A stretch of 64,000 nucleotides of DNA from an uncultured Acidobacteriota bacterium (GCA_937873515.1 CALMYB010000006.1:1-64000); one strand, 5' to 3'; positions 1 through 8,919 are shown, counted from the stretch's first letter. Numbers and translations are program-made. Notes: generated from the sequence alone by a model not told the origin.

Positions 1-113
1 GCGTTGCATCGGCCTGACCGACATTTATATGGTGGACCACCCACCATCTGTGCGGATGAACTCAGGACTAAGCCCAGCAACAGAGCTATAAATAGCGGAA
101 AACGTCTTTTCAT
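1..113 (-). CDS. Secreted protein of unknown function, N-terminal fragment
   Basis: The minus strand reads an ATG at 113-111 preceded by a good AGGAG ribosome site about 5 bases upstream. The first 22 residues form a signal peptide: MKRR, then a hydrophobic run (FPLFIALLLGLVLSSSA) and an Ala-x-Ala-like end before QMVGG. After the cleavage region there are two cysteines (YKCRSGRC). The gene runs off the left edge after 37 codons, so the mature protein cannot be identified. Confidence comes from the start signals and the signal peptide together. Confidence 0.6.
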   Translation of the reverse strand, partial: MKRRFPLFIALLLGLVLSSSAQMVGGPPYKCRSGRCN

Positions 114-1074
114 CACTTCTCCTGTTCGTGTGCGGTGGACACATCGCATCGAGAACCTTACATGACCGTCTCCATGCCTTATTTAGAAATAAATTGTCGA
201 AAAAACTGTAAGAATCGAAGAGAAGTCCTAGAGATCGACTTAGTTTTCAAGCCAAGCAGGACTGCTTTCTTTCCGCAGCCTACTTGAACACTCCGAAGGT
301 TATGCCGCTTGAATGGAAGCAATGTACATTAAAAACTGCTACTTTGGCAAGAGAAAGATATAACATCCTAAAAACACGGTTAATATACAATGGATTTAGA
401 AGTGAAAAAGGATATTCATACTGTCGAGCCGTAAAGTGTATATTGCAAGACCGAAGGCACCTGCGCGAAAAACCTCATGCCAAACCCAGCATCGCGGTCA
501 ACTGCTTACAAATGGCCGGTAGCGGACCAGTCGCGAGTGGTAGCTAGAGTTTGCTTGGCGTTGGCGTCTGCGAAAGGGCTCGTACAGTCAGATTATTCAG
601 CATATCAGCATTTGCCTTTCTTCGTCTGGATTTGGCGCATAACTAACTTCATTCCTTCCTGCGTCTCAATTATTTAGGGGAACAGGACTCGCCTTTTGCG
701 GTGCGGATGATTTAGTTTTGTGACGAAAAATACCCTCGTAGTCATGAAATTTCGTGTTCCAGTCAATCGTTCCGCACGCCGAAACCGGCGCCGCGAACGA
801 CTTGCCTCGTCTTTCAACTTCCTTTCTCAAAACCATTCCCTCAGCAATGGCGCCAAATTAAGCGGTTGGCAGAGGGTTGCTCGGCGGTGTCGAGACAATC
901 TGCGAACTAACTCTTCGTACATTCCTTCGATCCGAAAACAAAAATAGAGCTGCAGGCAAACAGTGGCTCGGTTGATCGCTAGAGAGGGAAACTTCTCGAC
1001 AAGCTGCTGCCGAGCCCCCGACGCTTTAGAGCGTTCAAAGACTAAATAACTAACAGGAGAATATAAAGAACACC
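114..1074. other. 961-base stretch without a convincing gene
   Basis: Short open frames occur here (for example 284-547, 477-677 and 720-947) but they lack ribosome sites, overlap one another, and their composition (many Cys, Arg and Ser codons from stop-poor noise) does not look coding. The left part is AT-richer than the rest. A small perfect hairpin (ACGCT-TTAG-AGCGT) lies at 1020-1033, just before the ssb leader. The stretch may hold promoters for the divergent secreted-protein gene and ssb, but no clean -35/-10 pair was found. Confidence 0.5.
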
Positions 1075-1479
1075 ATGTCAGCAAACATTTCACTCATCGG
1101 CAATCTCGGCAAGGAACCGGAGACCAATATCACGGACAACGGCACCTTCATCGCGAACTTCTCGATCGCGTCGAACACTTTCAGGAATACGCCTGACGGA
1201 CGGCAGGAAAAGACCGACTGGTTCCGCGTGACGGCGTTCGGCAAGCAGGCCGAAACGATCGCCCGCTACGTCCGCAAGGGCCACAGGCTTTACGTTCAGG
1301 GACGGCTTACTTTCAACCCGTGGCTTGACCGGAACGACTCTCCGCAGTCGGGTGCGGAGATCGTCCTTCAGGAATTCCAGTTCCTGACCGGAAAACAAGA
1401 GGACGGCAGCGTTGCGGAAGTCATGATGCCGCCGCCCTCGGAGATGCCGAGCGAGGTCCAGCAGGCCGCGGCTTATTGA
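1075..1479 (+). CDS. ssb: Single-stranded DNA-binding protein (first copy)
   Basis: A 134-residue SSB with one OB fold over about residues 1-105. The opening NISLIGNLGKEPE and the block WFRVTAFGKQAETIARYVRKG are typical of the bacterial SSB family, which coats single-stranded DNA in replication, repair and conjugation. The tail is short and ends in AAAY; it lacks the acidic DDDIPF-like tip by which chromosomal SSBs recruit partners, so it may not engage the host SSB interactome. The AGGAG site sits 15 bases before the ATG, a long spacing shared with the second ssb and the gene at 5372. Most likely an element-encoded SSB protecting transferred strands. Confidence 0.95.
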   Translation: MSANISLIGNLGKEPETNITDNGTFIANFSIASNTFRNTPDGRQEKTDWFRVTAFGKQAETIARYVRKGHRLYVQGRLTFNPWLDRNDSPQSGAEIVLQEFQFLTGKQEDGSVAEVMMPPPSEMPSEVQQAAAY

Positions 1480-1513
1480 TCGGATCTCAACCTGCCAACT
1501 GACCATCCAACCT

Positions 1514-1561
1514 CGGACCGCCGTCATACCTTCTCAGATGGGAAGGCTTGGCGGCGGTCCG
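1514..1561 (+). terminator. Long hairpin after first ssb
   Basis: CGGACCGCCG (1514-1523) pairs perfectly with CGGCGGTCCG (1552-1561). Inside lies a second CCTTC/GAAGG stem around a short loop. There is no T run behind it, so it is a terminator-like structure or mRNA-stabilising hairpin rather than a classic intrinsic terminator. Confidence 0.5.
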
Positions 1562-1581
1562 CCTCCTCTACAGCAGCGCTT

Positions 1582-1977
1582 ATGAAGCCCAAAATCGAAA
1601 GAATGCGGTACATCACCCGCGAATATGTTCAGGCGAACCGCGACAAGCTGTTTCTCTTTGGCGACAACCTCGATCGGCGCGGGCTCGGAGGACAGGCGGC
1701 AGCCATGCGTGGTGAGCCGAATGCGATCGGTATACCGACAAAGAAGAGTCCGGGCTATAAAGAGGATGCATTCTTTTCCGACGCGGAATTCGAGAAGAAC
1801 AAGGCTGCGATCGATGCGGCCTTTGCCGAGATCGCGAATGCCGCTACGGAGTCGATCCGCTTGATCGTCATCCCTTCCGCCGGCCTCGGGACCGGTCGGG
1901 CTCAGCTCGAGAAGTGGGCACCGAGAACATTCGTCCACCTTCAAAAGCTCTTGAACGAACTCGGCTCCCAAGCATAG
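1582..1977 (+). CDS. Conserved phage/plasmid-type protein of unknown function
   Basis: A 131-residue soluble protein. Its centre carries FGDNLDRRGLGGQAAAMR followed by NAIGIPTKK, then a later IPSAGLGTGRAQLE block. This glycine-rich layout, with a GDN motif followed by GGQA and then a GTG loop, recurs in small proteins of phages and plasmids and faintly recalls macro-domain nucleotide-binding loops. I cannot assign a reaction. The start has no strong ribosome site; Met8 (1603), preceded by GAAAGA, is an alternative. It stands alone after the first ssb, with a hairpin before it. Confidence 0.7.
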   Translation: MKPKIERMRYITREYVQANRDKLFLFGDNLDRRGLGGQAAAMRGEPNAIGIPTKKSPGYKEDAFFSDAEFEKNKAAIDAAFAEIANAATESIRLIVIPSAGLGTGRAQLEKWAPRTFVHLQKLLNELGSQA

Positions 1978-2128
1978 CGCCCACACGTAGTTCCATATTG
2001 TCCCTGTTCCAACTTGAAAGGGATTTTCGAGCCTGAATGAGAGTGATTTTTATTCAGGGCTTTGAAAGTGCCGCCCTAAACCGAACGCGCTTTCTCCGGA
2101 TCGTAGCGATCCGGACAAGAGGTAAGTT

Positions 2129-3766
2129 ATGGCAGAACAATTGAACATCGAACAGCTTAGAAAATTTGCTCCGCAGAACGCGATCCTAGCATTTTCGCCG
2201 ATCAACACTGGCTCCCCAATGCAGGACAGGTGTGCACATCTCGCAAACAATCCGATGCGCAGGAGGGAACTGGAGGAGTTTACAATTCTTGGCGATGTGG
2301 TTATCAGGATAGCGGACGAGTTGGAGCCCGAACCCGTTGACCGAGTGAGAATAATGTCGCTCGAGTACGCGGTAAAGAGTCTCGGAAACGAAGACGACGG
2401 ACGCGAGTTCATTCGGTGCATCAAGGCGATCGCAAGCCCGGATGCCGGTCAGTTCGAGTACGAGCAGATCGCTGCCTTTTATTACGGCGAGGTCCGCAGG
2501 CGTGGGGCATCTGACGTGCTCAAGGAAATGGGGATCTTGGGCATGCAGCTTGAGGCTGTGACGGCGACGAATTCTGATCGCGAGATCTCTTTTGAAGAGT
2601 TTGACCATGGCGAGCAGAAGCTCACAGTCGCCGATCAGCGACGCGTCAAAGAAGTCGCGAAAAACCGCATGCCGATCCCGCCGCGCTACCCGATCTTCGA
2701 GGACGAGATGAAAGCGGTGTTCCGCCGTGTCGGCCGGCAAAAAGTGAGCAGGGTGATCTACGACGATCTCGCTGAACATTATCTCTCCGACGGCGACAAA
2801 TCGATCGATGAACTGGACCGAGACTTCCTCACTTTTGAGTGTCTGGAGCAGTATGACGAGAACGGGATCGTCGGTCTTACGATGAACGGCGTACAGCGCG
2901 TCGTAGTCGTTTTCGATCTCGAATGCGAGATAGATGAGTCTTGCCTTCCAGGTGAGGTGAGGCATCTGGCTTCGGAATTGGGACGGCTGTTTGTCGGTCA
3001 CGAAATGGGTGAAAATGCTGTTCAAAATGCACGGCAATTGATAGCTGAAGCATGGGCGGAACAGACGGGCGCAGGTCTGCCCATAGAGAGTTGGAATAAT
3101 CCATCGAAAGCGCCGTTCACGGATCAGGAATTCGAGGAATGGCTCTCGCTGTCACTTGACCGGATCTACGACCAAAAGGCAGTTCGTTCGGCCCGCAGAC
3201 TCTTCACCTGTCGCACGGGATCTGCCGTCGAATTCGTCACCGAGCAAGAGGTGAATCCCGATTTCGAGGAGATGCAGTACGCGGCCGCGGTTTTAAGGCT
3301 TCTTTGGCGTCGGCAGTACTCGGACTTCCATCTGAGGAGTTTGCGGCATGAAGCATACCAGGAGATGTATCTTGCGATCCGCGGCACCTCGGACACAGCC
3401 GACGTTGCAGATCTCAAGAAGCGGGCCTATGCGGACTTCAAAGAGACGAACAGGCTGTCCCTCAAGGAATTTACGGCTCTCAACACGGTCGCCAAATCGC
3501 AGGAAGTTCGTCTTCGGGACCTGTTCTCAAAAGATGCAAGGCGATGGCTTCGTAAGATCGAGAAAGCGACGGTCGGCGGACTCCGGTATCTTAAGTTCTC
3601 GCTCTATAACGACACGGAGGCTAAGGCTCTCACACGCCAGGAAAAGCAGAGACTGTGGGATGCCGTCCGGACTCGCGAAATGGAGCTGAAGGTAGCTACC
3701 GGAACCAATAGGCCGAGCCGGAATATTCGATCGCAGCAGAGACAGTTTGTCCACGTCGTTGCTTAA
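2129..3766 (+). CDS. Unknown 545-residue protein of the element
   Basis: A long soluble reading frame with a clear AGAGGT ribosome site 6 bases before the ATG. No signal peptide, membrane segment or catalytic motif is visible. Composition is charged and mostly helical, with a Phe/Glu-rich middle and a basic C-terminus ending in Arg/Gln-rich sequence (RNIRSQQRQF) that could contact nucleic acid. It lies between two ssb genes, so a role in element DNA metabolism is plausible but is only guilt by association. It is followed by a strong terminator. Not recognised as any named family. Confidence 0.8.
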   Translation: MAEQLNIEQLRKFAPQNAILAFSPINTGSPMQDRCAHLANNPMRRRELEEFTILGDVVIRIADELEPEPVDRVRIMSLEYAVKSLGNEDDGREFIRCIKAIASPDAGQFEYEQIAAFYYGEVRRRGASDVLKEMGILGMQLEAVTATNSDREISFEEFDHGEQKLTVADQRRVKEVAKNRMPIPPRYPIFEDEMKAVFRRVGRQKVSRVIYDDLAEHYLSDGDKSIDELDRDFLTFECLEQYDENGIVGLTMNGVQRVVVVFDLECEIDESCLPGEVRHLASELGRLFVGHEMGENAVQNARQLIAEAWAEQTGAGLPIESWNNPSKAPFTDQEFEEWLSLSLDRIYDQKAVRSARRLFTCRTGSAVEFVTEQEVNPDFEEMQYAAAVLRLLWRRQYSDFHLRSLRHEAYQEMYLAIRGTSDTADVADLKKRAYADFKETNRLSLKEFTALNTVAKSQEVRLRDLFSKDARRWLRKIEKATVGGLRYLKFSLYNDTEAKALTRQEKQRLWDAVRTREMELKVATGTNRPSRNIRSQQRQFVHVVA

Positions 3767-3794
3767 GATCCGCAAGACATTTTGCAAACAAATT

Positions 3795-3867
3795 GAAAAA
3801 GAGCGGCGGTCAACAGGCAGCGGAAATGAATTACATTCTTCGTGAATGCTTCGGCCGCCGCTTTTTC
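3795..3867 (+). terminator. Intrinsic terminator before second ssb
   Basis: GAAAAAGAGCGGCGG (3795-3809) pairs with CCGCCGCTTTTTC (3855-3867) apart from one bulged A. The right arm ends in a run of five T. A smaller CATTC/GAATG hairpin lies inside the loop. Because the left arm has the matching A run it could also terminate minus-strand transcription. Confidence 0.7.
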
Positions 3868-3906
3868 TTACGGCTTAAAAATTAACCAAGGAGCAAAAAA
3901 TTAACC

Positions 3907-4353
3907 ATGTCAGCCAATATCTCAATTTTAGGAAATGCGGGACGCGATGTTAGCCTGCGTTATTCGGAAAACGGCACCGCAGTCGCGAGTTTTCCGATCG
4001 CGTCTAACTCATTCAAGAACGGTCCCGAAGGCCGCACGGAAGTCACGCACTGGTTCAATGTGACCGCGTTCGGAAAGACCGCCGAAACCATTGCCGAACA
4101 TGTGAAGAAAGGCACCTATCTTCTCGTCCACGGCCGGCTGTCGTTCAATCCGTGGACGACGAACGAGGGCGACCCGCGATCGGGCGCCGAGGTAGCGCTT
4201 TTCTCATTCGAGTTCGTAGGCGGAAACCGTCCGGAAGGACAGGAATCGAATGCTTCCGTTGCCGCTGGTACGGAGCAGTCCTCCGCACCTGAATATACGG
4301 GGCCGGTGAATACCGAAACCCAGCCGACCGAACCGTTCGTCGATCAGTTTTAG
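3907..4353 (+). CDS. ssb: Single-stranded DNA-binding protein (second copy)
   Basis: A 148-residue SSB paralogue of the protein at 1075. The OB fold begins NISILGNAGRDVSLRYSENG and contains HWFNVTAFGKTAETIAEHVKKG. The C-terminal third is Ser/Thr/Pro/Glu-rich and ends in PFVDQF, closer to an acidic, Phe-ended SSB tip than the first copy. The two copies share the phrase NPW in the second half of the fold (FNPWLDRNDSPQSGAE against FNPWTTNEGDPRSGAE), so they arose by duplication or by separate capture of related genes. AGGAG is 13 bases before the ATG. Flanked by terminators on both sides, so transcribed alone. Confidence 0.95.
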   Translation: MSANISILGNAGRDVSLRYSENGTAVASFPIASNSFKNGPEGRTEVTHWFNVTAFGKTAETIAEHVKKGTYLLVHGRLSFNPWTTNEGDPRSGAEVALFSFEFVGGNRPEGQESNASVAAGTEQSSAPEYTGPVNTETQPTEPFVDQF

Positions 4354-4389
4354 ACGAACTCCGGCTACAAACTTTGTAGTGTATTCTTT

Positions 4390-4415
4390 CGGGCACCGAA
4401 GTATTCCGGTGCCCG
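4390..4415 (+). terminator. Hairpin after second ssb
   Basis: CGGGCACCG (4390-4398) and CGGTGCCCG (4407-4415) form a perfect 9-bp stem around an 8-base loop, 37 bases after the ssb stop codon. The following TGTATTTC is only partly T-rich. Confidence 0.6.
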
Positions 4416-4447
4416 TGTATTTCGCACTTCCACTCAAGAGGTAAACC

Positions 4448-5101
4448 ATGACCGCATTGAAGCTTGTAAAGGAAAATCGCAGTGAGCCGGATGAAAGTTA
4501 TACACCGGTGGTGTCGGTCTACGCCGATGCATCATGCCTTCGAAACGGTTCTCCGGATGCATCGGCCGGGTGCGGCGCAGTAATCATCGACCAAAATAGA
4601 GCGGAACTCACACTGGTTGCGATGTACCTGCCCGGTGGGATCACAAACCAGATGGCAGAGATCTACGCCTGCATTAAAGCTCTCGAAGAGCTTCGCCGGC
4701 CCTGCCGCGTCGAGATTTTCTCCGATTCGCGGTACGTGATCGACACGATGAATGGCAGGAACAGAATGACGACCAATCTTACTTTATGGCGTGAATTAGT
4801 AAAGAAGACTTATGGCCATCACATCACCTGGAGGTGGGTTAAAGGCCATAACGGACTCGTCTTTCAGGAAGCGGCCGACAGGCTGGCTCGAGCTGCCTCG
4901 ACCGCTCGAACTGATCTTGCTTTCGAGGATCTTGAACTGCTTACAAAGCATCTCTCGGATGAGAACAATCAGCTGAATATCCGCTCGTTCGAGATCGAGC
5001 TTGAAAGAATCGTGAGTCGGTATCAGACTTTTGGGAATACCACGGTCCCGGTTCCGACACTGAACGGCGTTGCGGTTTACCCCTCGGCATTTTCAAGCTA
5101 A
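4448..5101 (+). CDS. rnhA: Ribonuclease HI family protein
   Basis: A 217-residue protein with an RNase H domain over about residues 20-150. The four metal-binding acids are visible: Asp27 in YADAS, Glu71 in MAEIYA, Asp93 in SDSRYV and Asp144 in AADRLA, with the conserved His134 in KGHNG. The enzyme cleaves RNA in RNA-DNA hybrids, for example removing primers or R-loops. About 65 extra residues follow the domain, with no recognised motif. AGAGGT lies 6 bases before the start. Its neighbours (two SSBs, relaxase) suggest a role in replication of the excised or transferred element. Confidence 0.93.
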   Translation: MTALKLVKENRSEPDESYTPVVSVYADASCLRNGSPDASAGCGAVIIDQNRAELTLVAMYLPGGITNQMAEIYACIKALEELRRPCRVEIFSDSRYVIDTMNGRNRMTTNLTLWRELVKKTYGHHITWRWVKGHNGLVFQEAADRLARAASTARTDLAFEDLELLTKHLSDENNQLNIRSFEIELERIVSRYQTFGNTTVPVPTLNGVAVYPSAFSS

Positions 5102-5114
5102 CGCGACGGATCGG

Positions 5115-5372
5115 CTATCCATTAGCTTTGAGCCAGGATCTAAAGGCTGTATCCCGCTCGAAAAGCAGGGTTAGAGCATACTCGATCACGTCGTCGTTCG
5201 TGACCTTTGTATTCATTTGCTCGCCCGAGAACTGAAGATATTTCTTTAGTTTTTGATCGGTGGTATCGAGCACTTTCGCGCTGACGCGGACGTAGTTGAG
5301 GCGGTTGATCTGGAGCATCGGCTGTGCGGATTTCGGCTTAGCTGACGGGCTTGTTTCGAGGGTTGTTGACAT
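5115..5372 (-). CDS. Small protein divergent from mobilisation operon
   Basis: An 85-residue basic-then-acidic protein. After a Ser/Pro/Lys-rich N-terminus it reads INRLNYVRVSAKVLDTTDQKLKKYLQF and then helices ending in FRSWLKANG. The strand-then-two-helices pattern would suit a ribbon-helix-helix DNA-binding protein, but the match is weak. It is transcribed away from mobC and the relaxase across the candidate oriT, the same place and direction as TraK beside the RP4 oriT. I infer an oriT-binding accessory protein. AGGAG sits 13 bases before the ATG. Confidence 0.6.
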   Translation of the reverse strand: MSTTLETSPSAKPKSAQPMLQINRLNYVRVSAKVLDTTDQKLKKYLQFSGEQMNTKVTNDDVIEYALTLLFERDTAFRSWLKANG

Positions 5373-5753
5373 AAGTTTTTATCGACTCCTTTGCGGTTCG
5401 GTACTAGCGGTAGGAGTCGTAATCAACTCCCGTGCCAGTGAGATTTGACTTGTCTAGGAGGTGATAAACTCGGGGCCTTTGGCGCGTAAATAAGCCACTT
5501 TGGCTCCGGTGGTTCAAAAATGCGCGGAAGCCTGCCGTTGTCGTACGACAGGATAGACCGCCTTTTAGGGTTCGTATTTCCCATAAGTCACTATAAATAC
5601 ATGTGCTTGCCTCTCGTACACGATGTATACGGGTGCGCTGACGAGTCCTCTAATTCAGATACGGCCCGTAGATTGCTATGGTCCGCTTTGAGCCGTCTGT
5701 GTACAAGAGGTTGAGACCCCTCTATCGAAAATGCCTGGCTCGATTGCAGCGAT
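5373..5753. other. Candidate origin of transfer region
   Basis: The only long non-coding stretch beside the relaxase operon, lying between two divergent genes. It contains a perfect 12-bp palindrome (TGTCGTACGACA, 5539-5550) that overlaps the minus-strand sequence TATCCTGT (5555-5548), which fits the MOBP nic consensus YATCCTG|Y. A second imperfect inverted repeat (CGTACAC-GAT-GTATACG) lies at 5615-5631. Placement and motif together support an oriT. No experiment or alignment backs this, so the nick position is a prediction. Confidence 0.6.
5539..5555 (-). other. Candidate nic site with overlapping palindrome
   Basis: On the minus strand TATCCTG is followed by TCGTACGACA, so the predicted cut falls after the G of TATCCTG, between 5549 and 5548. 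RP4 (TATCCTGC) and R64 (CATCCTGT) are the classic sites of this type. The overlapping palindrome could bind the accessory proteins encoded on each side. Confidence 0.5.
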
Positions 5754-6401
5754 ATGAGAAAGCGCGAACGAGAAAGCATCGCCGGGAAGTTATGCGGCAT
5801 GCCCGACGAGAGACCCGGACAGCCAATCACCATAAGGCCATTTGAATCGGACGAAGAAAAGCTGAATGAACTGGTAAAGGAAACAGGTGAAGAAAGATCG
5901 CTTCTTGTCCGGAAGATGATTCGTTTTGCCTTGTCAGACAAATACGAACATTTCAGCGCAAATCCGTGCCGCGACAGGCTGGATCTGCTCGTCGAGCAAA
6001 GCCGCAAAGACGAGAGCGGATCCGAACGCTTGTCGGAAATACTCGACGGGCTAAGGAATCTCGAAGAGAACCAAAGAGCGGAAGCGCAAAATAGCTCCGT
6101 TTTCATGCGCGAGATCTATTCGCTGTCGGGTCTCTCGGTTCTCGTTCTAAACATCATCCTGAGCAGACTGATCGAGCTTACTATGCCCAAAGAAACGGGC
6201 AAGGAACAAGTCAAGTTCATTGCCGATGGCGCAATGGCAAAAGTGATCCAACAAACGATCCTTGATCTCGATAAGTGCTGCTCTTTTCACGGTATGGACT
6301 CAGGCCCGCAGCTGATGGATGAGCTGTACTTTGCAACGCGGCTGGGCGGGCTCGTTCCGGCGACCCCCGAGGGAGTAACTGCGAAAACGAAACCGCAATG
6401 A
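5754..6401 (+). CDS. mobC: MobC-like relaxosome accessory protein
   Basis: A 215-residue protein ending four bases inside the relaxase gene (ATGA overlap), so the two are translated together. Residues about 22-60 (ITIRPFESDEEKLNEL then GEERSLLVRKMIRFAL) look like a ribbon-helix-helix domain: a short strand and two helices with a basic tip. Such proteins bind oriT and help the relaxase open DNA. A hydrophobic helix (SGLSVLVLNIILSRLIEL) follows at about 125-142, common in plasmid mobilisation accessory proteins, then a helical tail. There is no clear ribosome site; Met16 (5799) is another possible start. Family call from position and pattern. Confidence 0.7.
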   Translation: MRKRERESIAGKLCGMPDERPGQPITIRPFESDEEKLNELVKETGEERSLLVRKMIRFALSDKYEHFSANPCRDRLDLLVEQSRKDESGSERLSEILDGLRNLEENQRAEAQNSSVFMREIYSLSGLSVLVLNIILSRLIELTMPKETGKEQVKFIADGAMAKVIQQTILDLDKCCSFHGMDSGPQLMDELYFATRLGGLVPATPEGVTAKTKPQ

Positions 6402-8827
6402 GAGTCGTGGCAAGCGTGCAGGCGAAAAGAGGAAGCTCGCGTGGTCTGGTTCATTACATCGCTCACAGCAAATTGGATCCGGAAAGGGAGCCGCAGAGTT
6501 CGCGTGAGGTTTTCAACGCTTTTGCGGATGAGCTTTCCGTAAGAAGTTCCAACAACTCGATGAGAGTCGGAATAGCAAAGGGGCGGCCTTCGAACGATGA
6601 GCTTCATCATATCGTCCTCTCATTTCGTGACGACGACTATCGGAAGTTAGGAGACGACGAATCGCGCCGAAAGAAGGCATTAAAAGAGATCACCCGCGCC
6701 GCGATGAAAAGCCTCGAAACTTTCGTAAACGCCGAGCGGCTTTTGTGGACGGCGGCTGTTCATCGCAACACCGATAACCCGCATGTTCACATCGCGATCC
6801 AGAAGCAATACCTGTCAAAGGAAATAAAAAGACATACCCTGACAAAGATCCCGCAAGAAGCACTTCCGCACTATGAGATCCACGAAGGCGAAAAGGTACT
6901 AATTAACGGCTATTTGATCGATGCGGCCGCTACAAAAATGGACACGATTATCGAGGTCGAGCGGACGCGAAAGAAGCGTGCAGGCCGAGCCGATAGGTCT
7001 GCAATTTCCAAAAACAATTCAGGACGAGGAGCGGAGTCCGAACCCCCAAAGAAATCGGCGGCCTCGATCCTAGAGGAGCGCGAGATCCTCGCAAAAGGGA
7101 TCATTGCCGAATACGACCTTCTGCTGATCGAGAACAAGATCGATTCTTTATTGGATCGGAGTGGTGAAATGCGGTTTGCCATCAGCGATCCCATCACTGG
7201 TAAGAAAAAACGTCTCTCGCTTCAGGAGATCCAAAGTAAAGGCGCCCGTGATGAAACCGGTCAGCCAACGGCGGCCGAGCGGCAGATCAGGACGATCCTT
7301 CATAAGATGCTTGCAAAGGAGGAGGCAGTCAAGGATCGGCTTGAGAAAGCTACTTACGATGTGATCCTGGAAGCGAGGGGAATTCGCTCTGAATATCGAA
7401 AGAGCGGCTGCCGGCTGCCGATCCCGTCACTTTCAAAAGAGGATCTCGACAGGCTTCAGGAAGGATACCTTAACGCCTCCGATATCAGACGATTCGCTTA
7501 TCTTGAAAAGGTAAGAACGGAGCTGGTTCTATCGGGCGAAATAAACCAACGAAGCCGCGACGATTTTCGAGCGATCCTAGCACAGAAAAACATCTCGGAA
7601 CTGAGGTCCCACCTTTCCGAAAAGATGCACAAAGAGCTGAGCGAGAAAGGCTATTATCTCCGGGTCGATATCGGAGAACGCTCGTTGTCGCATGCCGACC
7701 TCGATCGCGAGCAGAAGGATCGCGATAATTCTGAGCGTTCTTTCATCGAAAAGATCAAGGCTGCCGCCTCACGGTTATCCGGAAATCGGACGTCACCGGT
7801 TCAGGCGAATCCTACTGACAGTTTACGGGATCAGGTCGCCGATAAACTGGCCGAGCATATGGCGAACATCAGCAAAGACGGAAAAATCGAAAAAAACAAA
7901 GCGCGTGTTCTGATCGGTATTCTGAAAGCCGATCCCGAAAGCGTTTTAGTTGAGACTTCATATTCACAGGAGCGGCTTGCGGAGATCGAGGGGCTATCAC
8001 TTCGACTGAAACTTAAGACCGAGTACGAGAACAGCTGGAAGGAACAACAGTTGATGATCGAATCAGCCGGAGCCGAGTCCCTCGCGTTTCGAAAGCTCAA
8101 AAAGTCCGATCCGGCGGCCAATTTCGCCGAACATAAAAGGCAGATCAACGCGGGTCGAGCTCTCGCCAGAGAGATCACTGCCAGAATCACGTTTGACCAG
8201 GCTAAAGACGACCTGAGATCGTTTCAGGACGGGAAGAGATTTCAGAAGTTCGCGATCACGGATAAACGATCGAATAGCACTTCGTATCTGAGCCTTCATG
8301 ATGTAGATCTGCCTCGAACAACTTCGCTGCTCGATCGGGCGGTCAACGAAATATTTGAGAGCCGCGAGCATCGCAAACTTCGCCGGACAGTGTCGGCACT
8401 TATCGAAGACAAAGAGGCTAGGCTAAAGAACGATGTGACGGCGGCGAAGGAAATCATGTTCTCCGCGTCGCGCAATGCATCGGAGTTCAAGGAGTTTTCG
8501 TATTTCGGTCTCAAAAGCGAATCGGCGTATCCGCCGATATTTACGCCTCCTGAGCTCGCAACGCTGGAACGCCGTGCCTCGCAGACTCGCAACCCGAAAG
8601 AAGCCGAACGTCTTCGAACTATCGCCGAGTCTTCTGCGGATCGATCGGTCCGATCGCTCGGCGATCTTCTGCGCGCGTTCGAGACCCCGAAAACGGCTCA
8701 TTCGCAAAGTAGAGAGATCGACACTGCACAAGACGAATCGGCAAAGTATAAATGGAACGAGAGAGACGTGGATCGGGGCACCGTTGTGCGGCGGTCCGAA
8801 CACTCCGTAGAAGGGCATTCTCGCTAA
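6398..8827 (+). CDS. Relaxase (MobA/VirD2-like, MOBP type)
   Basis: An 809-residue conjugative relaxase. The first 140 residues form the HUH nuclease: a likely catalytic Tyr20 in LVHYIAH, motif II around HHIVLSF (70-76) and the metal-binding histidines in HRNTDNPHVHIAI (His122, His129, His131). It would nick oriT, stay bound to the 5' end and lead the strand through the secretion channel. The remaining 650 residues are highly charged, rich in Arg, Glu and Lys, probably long helices, with no helicase motifs. A secretion signal for VirD4 may lie in its basic C-terminus. It overlaps mobC by four bases. MOBP assignment fits the nic-like sequence upstream but MOBQ cannot be excluded. Confidence 0.92.
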   Translation: MRVVASVQAKRGSSRGLVHYIAHSKLDPEREPQSSREVFNAFADELSVRSSNNSMRVGIAKGRPSNDELHHIVLSFRDDDYRKLGDDESRRKKALKEITRAAMKSLETFVNAERLLWTAAVHRNTDNPHVHIAIQKQYLSKEIKRHTLTKIPQEALPHYEIHEGEKVLINGYLIDAAATKMDTIIEVERTRKKRAGRADRSAISKNNSGRGAESEPPKKSAASILEEREILAKGIIAEYDLLLIENKIDSLLDRSGEMRFAISDPITGKKKRLSLQEIQSKGARDETGQPTAAERQIRTILHKMLAKEEAVKDRLEKATYDVILEARGIRSEYRKSGCRLPIPSLSKEDLDRLQEGYLNASDIRRFAYLEKVRTELVLSGEINQRSRDDFRAILAQKNISELRSHLSEKMHKELSEKGYYLRVDIGERSLSHADLDREQKDRDNSERSFIEKIKAAASRLSGNRTSPVQANPTDSLRDQVADKLAEHMANISKDGKIEKNKARVLIGILKADPESVLVETSYSQERLAEIEGLSLRLKLKTEYENSWKEQQLMIESAGAESLAFRKLKKSDPAANFAEHKRQINAGRALAREITARITFDQAKDDLRSFQDGKRFQKFAITDKRSNSTSYLSLHDVDLPRTTSLLDRAVNEIFESREHRKLRRTVSALIEDKEARLKNDVTAAKEIMFSASRNASEFKEFSYFGLKSESAYPPIFTPPELATLERRASQTRNPKEAERLRTIAESSADRSVRSLGDLLRAFETPKTAHSQSREIDTAQDESAKYKWNERDVDRGTVVRRSEHSVEGHSR

Positions 8828-8919
8828 AGATCGGCCTTAAGGATAAGTGCGACAGGCACGCTGCTTGCACATACCTCAATGCGCCGGAAGTCCTGATAAA
8901 GGACCGGTGCATTGAGAAT

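Noticed and set aside
284..947. Short plus-strand open frames at the left end
   Set aside because: No ribosome sites, mutual overlap and implausible composition; treated as non-coding.
1..1074. Left attachment site of the element
   Set aside because: No copy of the tRNA-Arg T-arm or acceptor sequence was seen; the end is probably outside the window.
8752..8919. Upstream start of the 771-residue protein inside the relaxase gene
   Set aside because: Would overlap the relaxase by 76 bases and the extra sequence is rich in Cys, Arg and His without relation to the rest.
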